Shown piece after piece: positions 7,835 through 15,741 of a stretch of DNA of 52,603 nucleotides. Source of the DNA: Fibrobacteria bacterium (lineage in GTDB: Bacteria > Fibrobacterota > Fibrobacteria > UBA11236). Below the pieces are notes generated by a model, which was given only the letters and a program-made list of their open reading frames with translations, was not told the DNA's origin and did no database searches. A program made the position numbers and the translations under genes. The stretch lies in assembly GCA_025360005.1 (NCBI GenBank), contig JANYDA010000062.1, forward strand, positions 1 through 52,603, given 5' to 3'. Within the stretch, counting starts at the first letter, position 1. Every line of letters begins with the position of its first letter.

Positions 7835-9606
7835 TCCTGAAAAACAAGAACTCGGGCGAAGCCCATATGATGGCCCATAACGTTTTCACCGCCGGCAGCG
7901 GCGCCGTGAACAACCTGATGCTGACCGGCGATCTCGTCCGTAAGATCCATTTCCAAATCCTCAAGCAGGGGAGCCAGTTCAAGCTGATGGCCATGAACGG
8001 GACCGTGGAGATCAATGGTGAACTGTTGGGAGAGCGCGTGCTGGCCCAGGGGGACGAGATTAAGGCGGGGGGCGAAACCTTCGTGGCGGAATTCCCGCAG
8101 GCCGTTCCGCCGCCCGTTCCGGAAACCGGCCCCACGGCGGGGAACCCCTATGAACGCCTCCTGGACGGGGTCATCCGCTTGCTGGACAATCCCGACAAGC
8201 GGCGCTCATCGGAGGAGATCCTCTCCCTGGGCATGGAACTTATGGAAGCGGACGGCGGTTTTCTCTTTTCAGTGGAAGGCGGCAGCCTGAGCCTTTTATG
8301 CTCGGTGCCGGAAGACAACGACAGCTATTCCAACTCCGCCGTCAACGCCGCCCTCAAGAACCGGGAGACCCTCATCTGGTCCACCGTGGACGGCTCTTCC
8401 GGCCCGGCCGGGGAAGTCAGCGCCCAATCGATCGCGCATAAGAACATCCACTCCATCCTGGTCTCGCCCTTGCTGAACCGCGTCAGCGGCCAAATCATCG
8501 GCCTGCTGTACCTGCACCGCAAGCGTCCGGACTCTCCCTTCTCGGAACCTCAGCGCAAATTGTTCGCGCAAATCAGCCAGGTGCTGGGCGGCGTGCTGGG
8601 CAGCAACCAGACCCAGATCGAACAAGCGGAACGCATCGAAACCCTGAAGGAAATCAAGGGCAGCGGCGATCTGGTCTACTCCTCCCCGGAAATGGGGCGT
8701 GTAGTGGAGGCGGGCAAACGCGCCGCCGTCAGCAACGTCCCCGTACTCATCACCGGCGAGACGGGCACCGGCAAGGACGTGCTGGCAAGCTTCATCCACG
8801 CGCACTCCACCCGCCAGGGAAAGCCTTTCATCGCTGTCAATTGCGGCGCCATCCCGGAGAACCTGATCGAAAGCGAGCTGTTCGGGCACGAGAAGGGAGC
8901 TTTCACCGGCGCTTCCGCCTTGCAGCGCGGCTTGTTCGAGCAGGCCAACGGCGGCACCCTGTTCCTTGACGAGGTGGGGGAGCTGCCCCTGCTGATGCAG
9001 GTCAAGTTCCTGCGCGCCTTGCAATCGGGCCGCATCCGCCGCGTAGGGGGTAACGAAGAGGTTCCCGTGGACGTGCGCATCATCGCCGCCACCAACCGCG
9101 ATCTCACCGCCGAGATCCGGGAAGGCCGCTTCCGCGAGGATCTCTATTATCGCCTCAATCTGGTGCAACTGCGCCTGCCGCCTTTGCGGGACAGGGAAGG
9201 CGATACCTTGGTGCTGGCCACGCATATCCTCAAGAAGGCTTGCGCGTCCTTCAACATGAACGCGGCTGCGCTCACGCGCGCGGCCGAGAAGGCTTTGCTG
9301 AAATACACCTGGCCCGGCAACGTGCGCGAGTTGGAGAACAAGATCCAGAAGGCGCTCCTGAATTCGAGTTCCCGCGTCATCGACGTGGAGAGCCTGGACC
9401 TGCCCGAAGATCCCGATCGGGAATTGTTGTCGCTGAAGGCCGCGCGCGAACAGGCGGAAGCGCAAGCCATCAATCTGGCTTTGAGCAAAGCCCGCGGCAA
9501 CCTGACCTTGGCGGCTTCTTTTCTGGGCATCGATCGCAAGGTCTTGCGCGATATCATGGAGCGCCTGGGCATAAAGAAAGAGGATTTCAAAGGCGCCAAG
9601 GAGTGA
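7831..9606 (+). CDS. FHA-like/GAF/sigma54-interacting AAA+ transcriptional activator with Fis-type HTH
   Basis: A 591-residue enhancer-binding protein. Domains in order are a degenerate FHA-like fold (about 1-90), GAF (about 110-270), a sigma54-interaction AAA+ domain (about 290-510) with Walker A GETGTGKD (near 309) and an intact GAFTGA loop (356-361), then a Fis-type HTH (about 550-585). In the FHA-like part the usual GR and SR signature residues read GSG and VR, with only His kept, so phosphothreonine binding is doubtful. The GTG start overlaps the kinase TGA (GTGA) and has GGAGG 11 nt upstream; an ATG at 7867 is an alternative. The context suggests the kinase signals to this activator, which drives sigma54 promoters, possibly the one just downstream at 9791. 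Confidence 0.94.
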   Translation: MILKNKNSGEAHMMAHNVFTAGSGAVNNLMLTGDLVRKIHFQILKQGSQFKLMAMNGTVEINGELLGERVLAQGDEIKAGGETFVAEFPQAVPPPVPETGPTAGNPYERLLDGVIRLLDNPDKRRSSEEILSLGMELMEADGGFLFSVEGGSLSLLCSVPEDNDSYSNSAVNAALKNRETLIWSTVDGSSGPAGEVSAQSIAHKNIHSILVSPLLNRVSGQIIGLLYLHRKRPDSPFSEPQRKLFAQISQVLGGVLGSNQTQIEQAERIETLKEIKGSGDLVYSSPEMGRVVEAGKRAAVSNVPVLITGETGTGKDVLASFIHAHSTRQGKPFIAVNCGAIPENLIESELFGHEKGAFTGASALQRGLFEQANGGTLFLDEVGELPLLMQVKFLRALQSGRIRRVGGNEEVPVDVRIIAATNRDLTAEIREGRFREDLYYRLNLVQLRLPPLRDREGDTLVLATHILKKACASFNMNAAALTRAAEKALLKYTWPGNVRELENKIQKALLNSSSRVIDVESLDLPEDPDRELLSLKAAREQAEAQAINLALSKARGNLTLAASFLGIDRKVLRDIMERLGIKKEDFKGAKE

Positions 9607-9654
9607 AGGCGCGGCATTGCTCCGGGTTAAATCGTTCCTGGACGCCGACTCGGC

Positions 9655-9683
9655 CCTAAGTGCGCGCTTGGTTGCCACTTAGG
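9655..9683. promoter_or_regulatory. inverted repeat, candidate activator-binding site
   Basis: Perfect 8-bp arms CCTAAGTG (9655-9662) and CACTTAGG (9676-9683) with a 13-nt spacer, about 120 bp upstream of the -24/-12-like element. The hexamer CTTAGG recurs at 9789-9794. The position suits an upstream activating sequence for the sigma54 activator encoded just before it; a transcript hairpin is an alternative. Confidence 0.4.
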
Positions 9684-9749
9684 TCTCCGGTCCACAGGCG
9701 ACGCGGAAAGTTTGGAACGAAAGGTGTCGTTTTTATGCCGATTTGCGAT

Positions 9750-9781
9750 CCCGTATCCTCCGTTTTCACCCTGGATACGGG
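9750..9781. promoter_or_regulatory. inverted repeat between the sigma54 activator gene and the next gene
   Basis: Perfect 9-bp arms CCCGTATCC (9750-9758) and GGATACGGG (9773-9781) with a 14-nt spacer. Outer arms ATGCC (9735-9739) and GGCAT (9781-9785) extend the symmetry imperfectly. It may be a protein-binding site or an RNA hairpin; no U-tract follows it directly. Confidence 0.4.
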
Positions 9782-9790
9782 GCATAATCT

Positions 9791-9808
9791 TAGGCGCAAA
9801 TCTTGCGT
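9791..9808 (+). promoter_or_regulatory. candidate sigma54 (-24/-12) promoter
   Basis: TAGGCGCAAATCTTGCGT has GG (9793-9794) and GC (9805-9806) separated by exactly 10 nt, as the sigma54 promoter class requires, and it keeps the TTGC half. The -24 half is imperfect (AGGCGC against TGGCAC). CGCAA/TTGCG within it also forms a 5-bp hairpin ahead of a T-rich run (9811-9821), so a terminator of the upstream operon is the competing explanation. Confidence 0.4.
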
Positions 9809-9844
9809 GGTTTTTATTTTTAAATGCTAACGAACGGTAACATC

Positions 9845-10483
9845 ATGGCTACGGTAAGGAAGTTGATTTCGATCGCGGGGCTCTTGGGCCTTGCGATCGT
9901 GCATGCCGCGCCCAAGGAGGAAGCCGGGTCCAGGGCACCCGGTAGCGCCAAGGTTTCCCCCTCCGCCAAGGCCGCGCCGGTTTCCGGGAAGATGCAGGTC
10001 GAAGAGCCCAACGTGGCCGCGCCGCTGAATTCGGCCCGGGAATCCAAAGCCTGGCAGAAGAGCCATGCCCATGGCCTTACGGAGGCTCAGAAGCAGGCAT
10101 TCCGGGATCGCAAGAAAAAGATGGAGAGCCTCATCGCCGTCATCAAGGAGAAGCGCAAGGCCATGGCAGCCGCCAAACCGGAAGAACGGGCCGCCATCGC
10201 CCGCGAGTTGCACAGCCTGATGCTTGAGAAGGATCCCGGATCGACGCTCAACGCCACCGCCCGCGTGGCATCGGAAAAACCGGTGGCTGGCGGGGATGAT
10301 AAGGTCACCGATGAAGCGGCCAAGGAGAACGTGGCCGCTGAATCCCACCGGCGCCAGACCGAATGGCGCCAACAACAGGCGCGCAAGGAAGAGCTTCTCA
10401 GGATTCGGCAGGAACGCATTAAATCGCAACAGGATAATTCCGCAAACCCCGCCGCAGCCGGCCACGACGGCGATCAAGACTGA
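9845..10483 (+). CDS. exported charged/Ala-rich helical protein of unknown function
   Basis: Not recognised. From ATG 9845 it encodes 212 residues with a clear signal peptide (about 1-22, ending near VHAAP). A Pro/Ala/Ser-rich stretch follows, then Lys/Arg/Glu/Gln-rich helical segments around 70-125 and 160-200 that look like coiled coil. An in-frame ATG at 9824 would put seven polar residues before the signal peptide. The gene follows the sigma54 activator after a structured gap with a -24/-12-like element, so it may be a target of that regulator (inference). It converges on the next gene; a small GCGC-TTCG-GCGC hairpin lies in the gap near 10487-10498. Confidence 0.75.
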   Translation: MATVRKLISIAGLLGLAIVHAAPKEEAGSRAPGSAKVSPSAKAAPVSGKMQVEEPNVAAPLNSARESKAWQKSHAHGLTEAQKQAFRDRKKKMESLIAVIKEKRKAMAAAKPEERAAIARELHSLMLEKDPGSTLNATARVASEKPVAGGDDKVTDEAAKENVAAESHRRQTEWRQQQARKEELLRIRQERIKSQQDNSANPAAAGHDGDQD

Positions 10484-10532
10484 ACATGGCGCTTCGGCGC
10501 TTAACGGACCCTTTGGTTCTTACGGCGGCGTT

Positions 10533-12365
10533 TCAACGCATCACCAATAGAAGCCTGAGCGGATCCTCATTCAGCCGGTAATAGTAGACTCCCGCTTTTA
10601 CAAGCTGCTTGCCGGCATCCATCAGATCCCAAGTCAGCACCTGCTCGGCCGAAGGGAAATCCAGGCCGACGACTTCCCGTCCGTCCTCCCCGTAAATCCG
10701 CACCCGGGACGGGAAGACCATGCTTTTGGCCTGGGAGAAGTAGAGGACGGCACCGGTTTGCGCGCGCACCGGATTGGGGAATGCGTAGAACACGGCGTCC
10801 GCTTCCTTGATTTCCACGGCGGCCTTTTCCGTAAAGGACGGGTTGGGCAGCACCAGATAATATTCGCCGTAGCCGGAATGCGGCGCCGCCAGGGGGAATT
10901 GGGTTTCCCGGAGATGTTCCACCTCGAAGCCCGCGGCATCCGCGTGGATGCGGGTGATGCCGGAGGCCACCTTGGCCTGTAGGATCCGGGTAGCGGGAGC
11001 GTTACCCCATTTCACCTTCAGGATGCCGAAAGTAAGGGCGGGGAGCGTCACCACCTTGTGCGGGTTGCTTCCGCTCATGTCGATGGAATCCATGGACACG
11101 TTCGGCCAACGGTCCATGTCCGGAGAGAACAGCCCGTCCGGCATCTTGAAACGGTTCCCGCTGAAAAAGAGCTGGGAAACGTAGTCCGGGTAGAGGCTTG
11201 CCATGGTACGGCCGTATTTTCCGAAAGCGGTTTCCAATCCGTCCTGCAGCGCGTCCCCGTTGCGGCGCAACTGCTCCCATACGCGTACGTCGAAAGCGGA
11301 ATCCAGGGCTTTGCTCAGGTATTGATGGAAGATGCTGTGTCCGTACATTGGGTAATGCGTGCAGGGGCCCTGCAACAGAGAGTTGAGCGGCACCTGGTTG
11401 TGGTAGTTGAGCACGCAGGGCAGGTATTGCAGGTAATCGTCCACCTCGCCCGCATTGCGCTCTTCCATGCCCGTGGCGGAAAGCTCGTACCATGCATGGT
11501 ATGTCACCACCCGCGGTATGTAGGTGAATTGCACGGCGTGGTAGAACTCGTGGAAGGCCGTCACCTTGATGCCCAGCTCCCATTCGCGGGAATAATCATG
11601 GATGACCTTGCCTGCGAGCCTGCTGGCGATGGGATCCCCGACGATGTTCCCATTGTCATCCAACTTGGTGCGGCAGAGGAAATCATTTTCAAAGGTGATG
11701 GAAAGCTGCGGGGGAGGGTAGGTGATGCCGTAGGTTTCGCCTGCGTAGAGATTGTCCGCCGTGCCTATGTCCACTATGTCCACGGGGAACTTATTGCTGA
11801 GGGAGGCGGGTACCTGGTACTGCACGGAACGCACGGATGAGACGGGCGCCAGCATCCCCAGCCTATCCACGTAGTAGGCGCGCGCGGCTTCGAAATACTG
11901 CGCGGTTTTCCGGATGTAGACCGGATGCGCCAGATGGGCCGAGTCGAGGCGGGCGTAGGCGGCCGAGTCGCGTTGGGGATCGGCCATGTCCTTGAACGCG
12001 GCGAAAAGCGAGTCCGCCGTCCGGACCAGGGTGGAATCCTCCGGTTCGGTATGCACGCGGTGCAGTCCGCGCAGGGAGTAGTGGAACAGGAAGTGATCCG
12101 TTTCCAGGGTGCGGGCCCGGTTGGCCGGCTCGCCCGCGGCCACCCGCAAGGCGCCTTGGGCCGCCGTCGCCGATTGCCTATGCTTTTCAAAGTAGATGGC
12201 CGTTCCGCATTGGCCCGCTTGCGTCCGGCCCGCTGCGGCCAGAATGAGGCCCAGCATGGCTCTCCGGATCACCGGCCACTGCGGGCGGGGGAAGGCGCGG
12301 ATGAAGGCGATGCGCCCGCTATTCAAGCCGCCACCCGGAGCCCGGTCCATCGAATCCCAATGCAT
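10533..12365 (-). CDS. exported zinc-metalloprotease-like protein with C-terminal sorting-type Ig domain
   Basis: Predicted secreted protein of up to 610 residues. The central region carries HEFYHAVQF, an HExxH zinc motif, followed by WYELSATGMEER, where a downstream Glu could be the third ligand. This arrangement resembles the MXAN_6640-type putative metalloproteases. The C-terminus (AFPNPVRAQTG, then VRIYGEDGREV, then AGVYYYRL) looks like the FlgD-Ig/T9SS type A sorting domains of FCB bacteria. The start is uncertain: beginning at ATG 12365 puts about 30 residues before the hydrophobic segment, while GTG 12272 gives a compact signal peptide (MLGLILAAAGRTQA core). Substrate unknown. Confidence 0.85.
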   Translation of the reverse strand: MHWDSMDRAPGGGLNSGRIAFIRAFPRPQWPVIRRAMLGLILAAAGRTQAGQCGTAIYFEKHRQSATAAQGALRVAAGEPANRARTLETDHFLFHYSLRGLHRVHTEPEDSTLVRTADSLFAAFKDMADPQRDSAAYARLDSAHLAHPVYIRKTAQYFEAARAYYVDRLGMLAPVSSVRSVQYQVPASLSNKFPVDIVDIGTADNLYAGETYGITYPPPQLSITFENDFLCRTKLDDNGNIVGDPIASRLAGKVIHDYSREWELGIKVTAFHEFYHAVQFTYIPRVVTYHAWYELSATGMEERNAGEVDDYLQYLPCVLNYHNQVPLNSLLQGPCTHYPMYGHSIFHQYLSKALDSAFDVRVWEQLRRNGDALQDGLETAFGKYGRTMASLYPDYVSQLFFSGNRFKMPDGLFSPDMDRWPNVSMDSIDMSGSNPHKVVTLPALTFGILKVKWGNAPATRILQAKVASGITRIHADAAGFEVEHLRETQFPLAAPHSGYGEYYLVLPNPSFTEKAAVEIKEADAVFYAFPNPVRAQTGAVLYFSQAKSMVFPSRVRIYGEDGREVVGLDFPSAEQVLTWDLMDAGKQLVKAGVYYYRLNEDPLRLLLVMR

Positions 12366-12413
12366 GCATCCATTTTAATCCACATGGATCCCAATATCCA
12401 AGGACAGGGCCGG

Positions 12414-13100
12414 TCAGCCAACAAATTTATATCCGGAACCGTGGATGGATAGGATGAGCTTAGGATGCTTGGGATTCTCCTCGAAGATTTTCCGGAGCTG
12501 GACGATATGGTTGTCCACCGTGCGGCTCTGGATATAGCCTTCGATTCCCCACACCTTTTGCAAAAGCTCTTCCCGCGTGATCACCTGGTTGCGCTTTTCC
12601 CAGAAGAGCTTCATGATCATGGCTTCCTTATAGCTCAAGCGCACCTGTTTGTCAGCCACCTCGGCCTCGAAGGTTTCAAAGTTGATATGGGCATTGCCGA
12701 AACGCGCCTCCTGCTGGGCTTCCTTTTGGCTGAGCCAGGCGCGGCTTCTGAGCAGGGAGCGGATGCGGGCCATGAGGATGTTGAGATCGAACGGCTTGGC
12801 GAGGTAATCGTCAGCGCCGCTGTCGAGGCCTTCCACGATGTCCTCTTTGGAATCGCGCGCGGTGAGCAGGAGTACGGGCACGGAGACGTTGCGGCCCCGC
12901 AATTGCCGCAGCACGTCCAGGCCGTCCAGGCCGGGAAGCATCCAATCCAGCACCAGCAGATCGAATTCCTTCTCCGCCATCGCCGCCAGGCCGGACTCTC
13001 CATCCATGCAATGGGTCACCTCGAACCCTTCGGAATTCAGATTGAACACCAGCCCCATGGCCATGTTCCTATCGTCCTCGATCAACAGGATCCGGTTCAT
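12414..13100 (-). CDS. OmpR/PhoB-family response regulator
   Basis: A 228-residue DNA-binding response regulator. The receiver domain has acidic residues at 9-10, phospho-acceptor Asp52 in LVLDWMLPG, Thr80 in LLLTARD and Lys102 in LAKPFDL. The C-terminal winged helix (about 135-228) ends with the characteristic RTVDNHIVQLRK and SIHGSGYKFVG. The ATG overlaps the TGA of the histidine kinase gene (ATGA), giving a coupled cognate pair. Targets cannot be read from the sequence. A longer in-frame extension to 13622 is a shadow of the kinase gene. Confidence 0.95.
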   Translation of the reverse strand: MNRILLIEDDRNMAMGLVFNLNSEGFEVTHCMDGESGLAAMAEKEFDLLVLDWMLPGLDGLDVLRQLRGRNVSVPVLLLTARDSKEDIVEGLDSGADDYLAKPFDLNILMARIRSLLRSRAWLSQKEAQQEARFGNAHINFETFEAEVADKQVRLSYKEAMIMKLFWEKRNQVITREELLQKVWGIEGYIQSRTVDNHIVQLRKIFEENPKHPKLILSIHGSGYKFVG

Positions 13101-14026
13101 TTCGCCCTCGGGATGCTCAAGGTGAAACGGTTGCCTTTCCAGCCATCGACTTCCGCCATGCCGGTAGTGAGTTCGACGCTGCCCTGGTGCAGCTTGGCGA
13201 TGGTTTTGACGATGTATAGGCCCAGCCCCACGCCGTTCTGCCGGCGGGTATCCCGGTTGGGCATGCGGAAAAAACGCTTGAAGATCTTCTTGGCGTATTT
13301 CTTGGGGATGGGAGCGCCGGCGTCGCGGATGCTGATGCGCACGCGGTCGGAGTCGGTTTCCAGCACCACTTCGGGGGTGCTGCCCTTGCCGTATTTTTCC
13401 GCGTTGTTGACCAGATTGGTGATGGCCAGTTCCAGCAAGACCGGATCCACTTGCGCTTCCGCGTCTTTGATCATGCTGAGCTTGAGCGGCCGCGGCCATT
13501 TCCTTGCGAAATCCGTCACGAATATTCCGATATCCTGGCGGCGCAGGCTGACCGGAAGGCGCCCCCTTTCGATCTGCTGGGATTTCAGGAGATGATCCAA
13601 CAGCAGGTTGAGGCGCGCGCAATCGTTGAGGATGGCGTCCAGGAAGCGCTCGCGATCCTCCGGGCCGGTACTGCGCAGCTTCAGGGTCTGGGCGAACATC
13701 TGGATGGAGGACATGGGGAGCTTGAGTTCGTGCGTCATCATGTTCACGAAATCTTTTTGCTGTTGCTTGAAGCGGGCCCCCCGCAGGAAGGTGACGAAGT
13801 AGAAGGACAGCACCACCAGCACCAGCGAGAGGAAGGTGATCCCCACCGCCAGCACGGTCCAGCGCCCTGCCGCGGGCACTTCCGGGGTACCGTGGGTCAC
13901 CATGTAGAGTTCTTTGATGGTGTGGTAATCGGAGATGATGTAAACGTTCCAGAACACGAGCAAGGTTACCACCATGCCCGCCGCCAGGACGAAAACCACG
14001 ATCGAGAACGCGGTCTTGAGGCTCAT
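13097..14026 (-). CDS. membrane sensor histidine kinase
   Basis: A 309-residue orthodox kinase with two membrane segments (about 6-29 and 57-80) and a periplasmic loop of only about 27 residues, so it may sense the membrane or a partner instead of a soluble ligand. HisKA has His99 in MMTHELKLP. The HATPase domain shows the N box (NLVNNAEKYG), a DAGAPIP box in place of DxGxG, and GVGLGLYIVK. It is transcribed before the response regulator with a 4-bp overlap and follows the YkgJ gene by 42 nt, so the three may form an operon. Confidence 0.95.
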   Translation of the reverse strand: MSLKTAFSIVVFVLAAGMVVTLLVFWNVYIISDYHTIKELYMVTHGTPEVPAAGRWTVLAVGITFLSLVLVVLSFYFVTFLRGARFKQQQKDFVNMMTHELKLPMSSIQMFAQTLKLRSTGPEDRERFLDAILNDCARLNLLLDHLLKSQQIERGRLPVSLRRQDIGIFVTDFARKWPRPLKLSMIKDAEAQVDPVLLELAITNLVNNAEKYGKGSTPEVVLETDSDRVRISIRDAGAPIPKKYAKKIFKRFFRMPNRDTRRQNGVGLGLYIVKTIAKLHQGSVELTTGMAEVDGWKGNRFTLSIPRAK

Positions 14027-14068
14027 GCGGATAATACTAACAAGATGCGCATCGGGTCCGCCGTTTCC

Positions 14069-14869
14069 TCAAGCCTGCGGGGCTGCCTTTTCCTTGCCGC
14101 CGGTGGTGCCCAGGAACTCCACGAGCGAGGCCAGCAGGAATGCCGCATCGTAACGCTCTCGGCCCGCTTCCCGGTTGGCCATGGCCCATTCCAAGGCCAG
14201 CGTCATGGGGATGACGCCCGGCTCGCCGCCCAATACCAAAGCGGAGAGTTTGGAAAGGGCCTCGGTGAGGCTGCCCGCGGTGGGCACGGATTGGATGGGC
14301 TTGTTCGCCGGGTCCCCGCAATGGGCGGCGGGAGAGGTGACCAGGTATTCCCGGCAGGCGGAGGGACGGTTGGGATGGATGGAGCAGGATTCTTCGACCA
14401 GGAAGGGGCAGGCGATCCCCAATCGGAAATAATCCAGTCCTAAGCCCAGCACCTGTTCTTCGCTGGCCGCGCCCCCCAGCGAGCGGTCCCCGAATCCATG
14501 GGCTTGCAGGCTTTCCTTGGCGGCCGCGAAACGTCCCAGAGTCGCCAGCTTGCGATCGGGCGGCATGGCGGCCACCACGTCCGCAATCATGAAGGCTTCC
14601 GCCGGGGAAAGGGGAACGGCCTGTCGGCAGCAAGCGCCGCAGCCTTTTTGGCAGGAGACCAGGCGCCCTTGTTTGGCCTCCGCGGCCACGGCCATGCCCA
14701 CCAGCTTCTCATCGATGGCCATGGCGTTCCAGGCGAGCTCGGAAAGCCGGACGCTTCCGGGAGGAACCGCCAGGTTACCCTTGATCGAACCGTACGGCGT
14801 CTGCAATTCTATCTGGAGCGTGCGCGGGCCTTCTCCATCCTGCCCTGCTGCTGGTTTGGCTTCCGGCAT
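14069..14869 (-). CDS. YkgJ-family cysteine-cluster protein
   Basis: A 266-residue protein with the CxxxCxxCC cluster of the YkgJ (putative zinc- or iron-chelating) family at Cys73, 77, 80 and 81. Further cysteines follow in CPFLVEESCSIHPNRPSACREYL. The role of the family is poorly defined; some members act on or near metal-containing proteins. No signal peptide is seen, so it is probably cytosolic. It lies just upstream of the two-component pair on the same strand and may share its transcript. Confidence 0.85.
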   Translation of the reverse strand: MPEAKPAAGQDGEGPRTLQIELQTPYGSIKGNLAVPPGSVRLSELAWNAMAIDEKLVGMAVAAEAKQGRLVSCQKGCGACCRQAVPLSPAEAFMIADVVAAMPPDRKLATLGRFAAAKESLQAHGFGDRSLGGAASEEQVLGLGLDYFRLGIACPFLVEESCSIHPNRPSACREYLVTSPAAHCGDPANKPIQSVPTAGSLTEALSKLSALVLGGEPGVIPMTLALEWAMANREAGRERYDAAFLLASLVEFLGTTGGKEKAAPQA

Positions 14870-14914
14870 GGGGAAAAACCTACCAAAAGATCCCGCGTTC
14901 CCAAATCCCTCCGC

Positions 14915-14943
14915 TTGTCGAGGCCGGGGTTTGCAAGTATATT
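14915..14943 (+). promoter_or_regulatory. putative sigma70-type promoter of the lipoprotein gene
   Basis: TTGTCG (14915-14920), 17 nt, then TATATT (14938-14943). The expected transcription start (near 14950) is about 4 nt before the ATG at 14954, and no Shine-Dalgarno is present, so the message may be leaderless. Confidence 0.5.
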
Positions 14944-14953
14944 GGCTAGCCAG

Positions 14954-15739
14954 ATGCTGCGGAAAACCGGCCTAGTATGCGTGGCGGCCGCGCTCTTGTG
15001 GGGCTGCGACTTATTCACCACGCGCGAGTTCCGCTCCAAGCCCCCTGAAATCCGATCCCTGGCCGGCCTGGCGAAAGCCGGCGACAGCGTCGCCTATCGC
15101 GTCCGGGAATCCCTCTGGAACGCGTCCGCGAATACCCTGGTCAAGGAACTTTCCCGGCGTCGCATGGTCTTCTCCTTCGTGAAGGATTCCCTGGACGGCG
15201 GCGATACCCTCAAGGTCCTGGCCGTGCGCATCAGCGATGACTCCACCGGAATCGTTTGGGAAAAAAGCGTCCGCGTGGTCCGCTTTTCCAAGGACGGGAT
15301 CCGGTTGGCTTCGGTCAGCCCCGGGGGCGGCGCGCGTTTCTTTCCGCTCAAGGTGAGTTCCCAAAGCGCGGGCGCTTCCGCTTCCGCAGCGGCATCCCTT
15401 ACCAAGGCCGATTCAGCCGCTTCCGACAGCGCGGCTTTCCTGGCCTTGCCGGCTTTGCTCGTGGAAGGGTGGAGCGAGGTCCGCGGCATGGGCATTTTCC
15501 AAGTGCGGCGCGAACAAACCGGCACCGACACCTTGAAGTATCAAGGCCATCTGGAGGAAACCTGGGTGATCGAAGAATCCATCCTGGACGGCGCGGCCAC
15601 GGTCTCCCGAGGCACTTATCGTTACGGCAGCTCCGGCCTGTTGCAGGCGGATCAGGCCTGGCCCGGATTCGATTGGCGCGATGAAAACGGATCCAAACCC
15701 GCCGAGGTGGAATTGCGGCGCGCGTTGGTGAGGTTATAA
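14954..15739 (+). CDS. lipoprotein of unknown function
   Basis: A 261-residue predicted lipoprotein: a short positive N-terminus, a hydrophobic core and a lipobox LLWGC (Cys near residue 18). The mature part is beta-rich and contains an Ala/Ser-rich stretch near 137-157. No known domain was recognised. The start is fixed by the signal peptide; the frame is open further upstream but there overlaps the divergent YkgJ gene. It is followed after 2 nt by the ABC transporter ATPase gene, so it probably belongs to the same operon and might work with that transporter (inference). Confidence 0.8.
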   Translation: MLRKTGLVCVAAALLWGCDLFTTREFRSKPPEIRSLAGLAKAGDSVAYRVRESLWNASANTLVKELSRRRMVFSFVKDSLDGGDTLKVLAVRISDDSTGIVWEKSVRVVRFSKDGIRLASVSPGGGARFFPLKVSSQSAGASASAAASLTKADSAASDSAAFLALPALLVEGWSEVRGMGIFQVRREQTGTDTLKYQGHLEETWVIEESILDGAATVSRGTYRYGSSGLLQADQAWPGFDWRDENGSKPAEVELRRALVRL

Positions 15740-15741
15740 GC

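Noticed and set aside
9791-9821. Intrinsic terminator of the signalling operon
   Set aside because: The stem is only 5 bp and separated from the T-rich run; kept as an alternative reading of the -24/-12-like element instead of a separate call.
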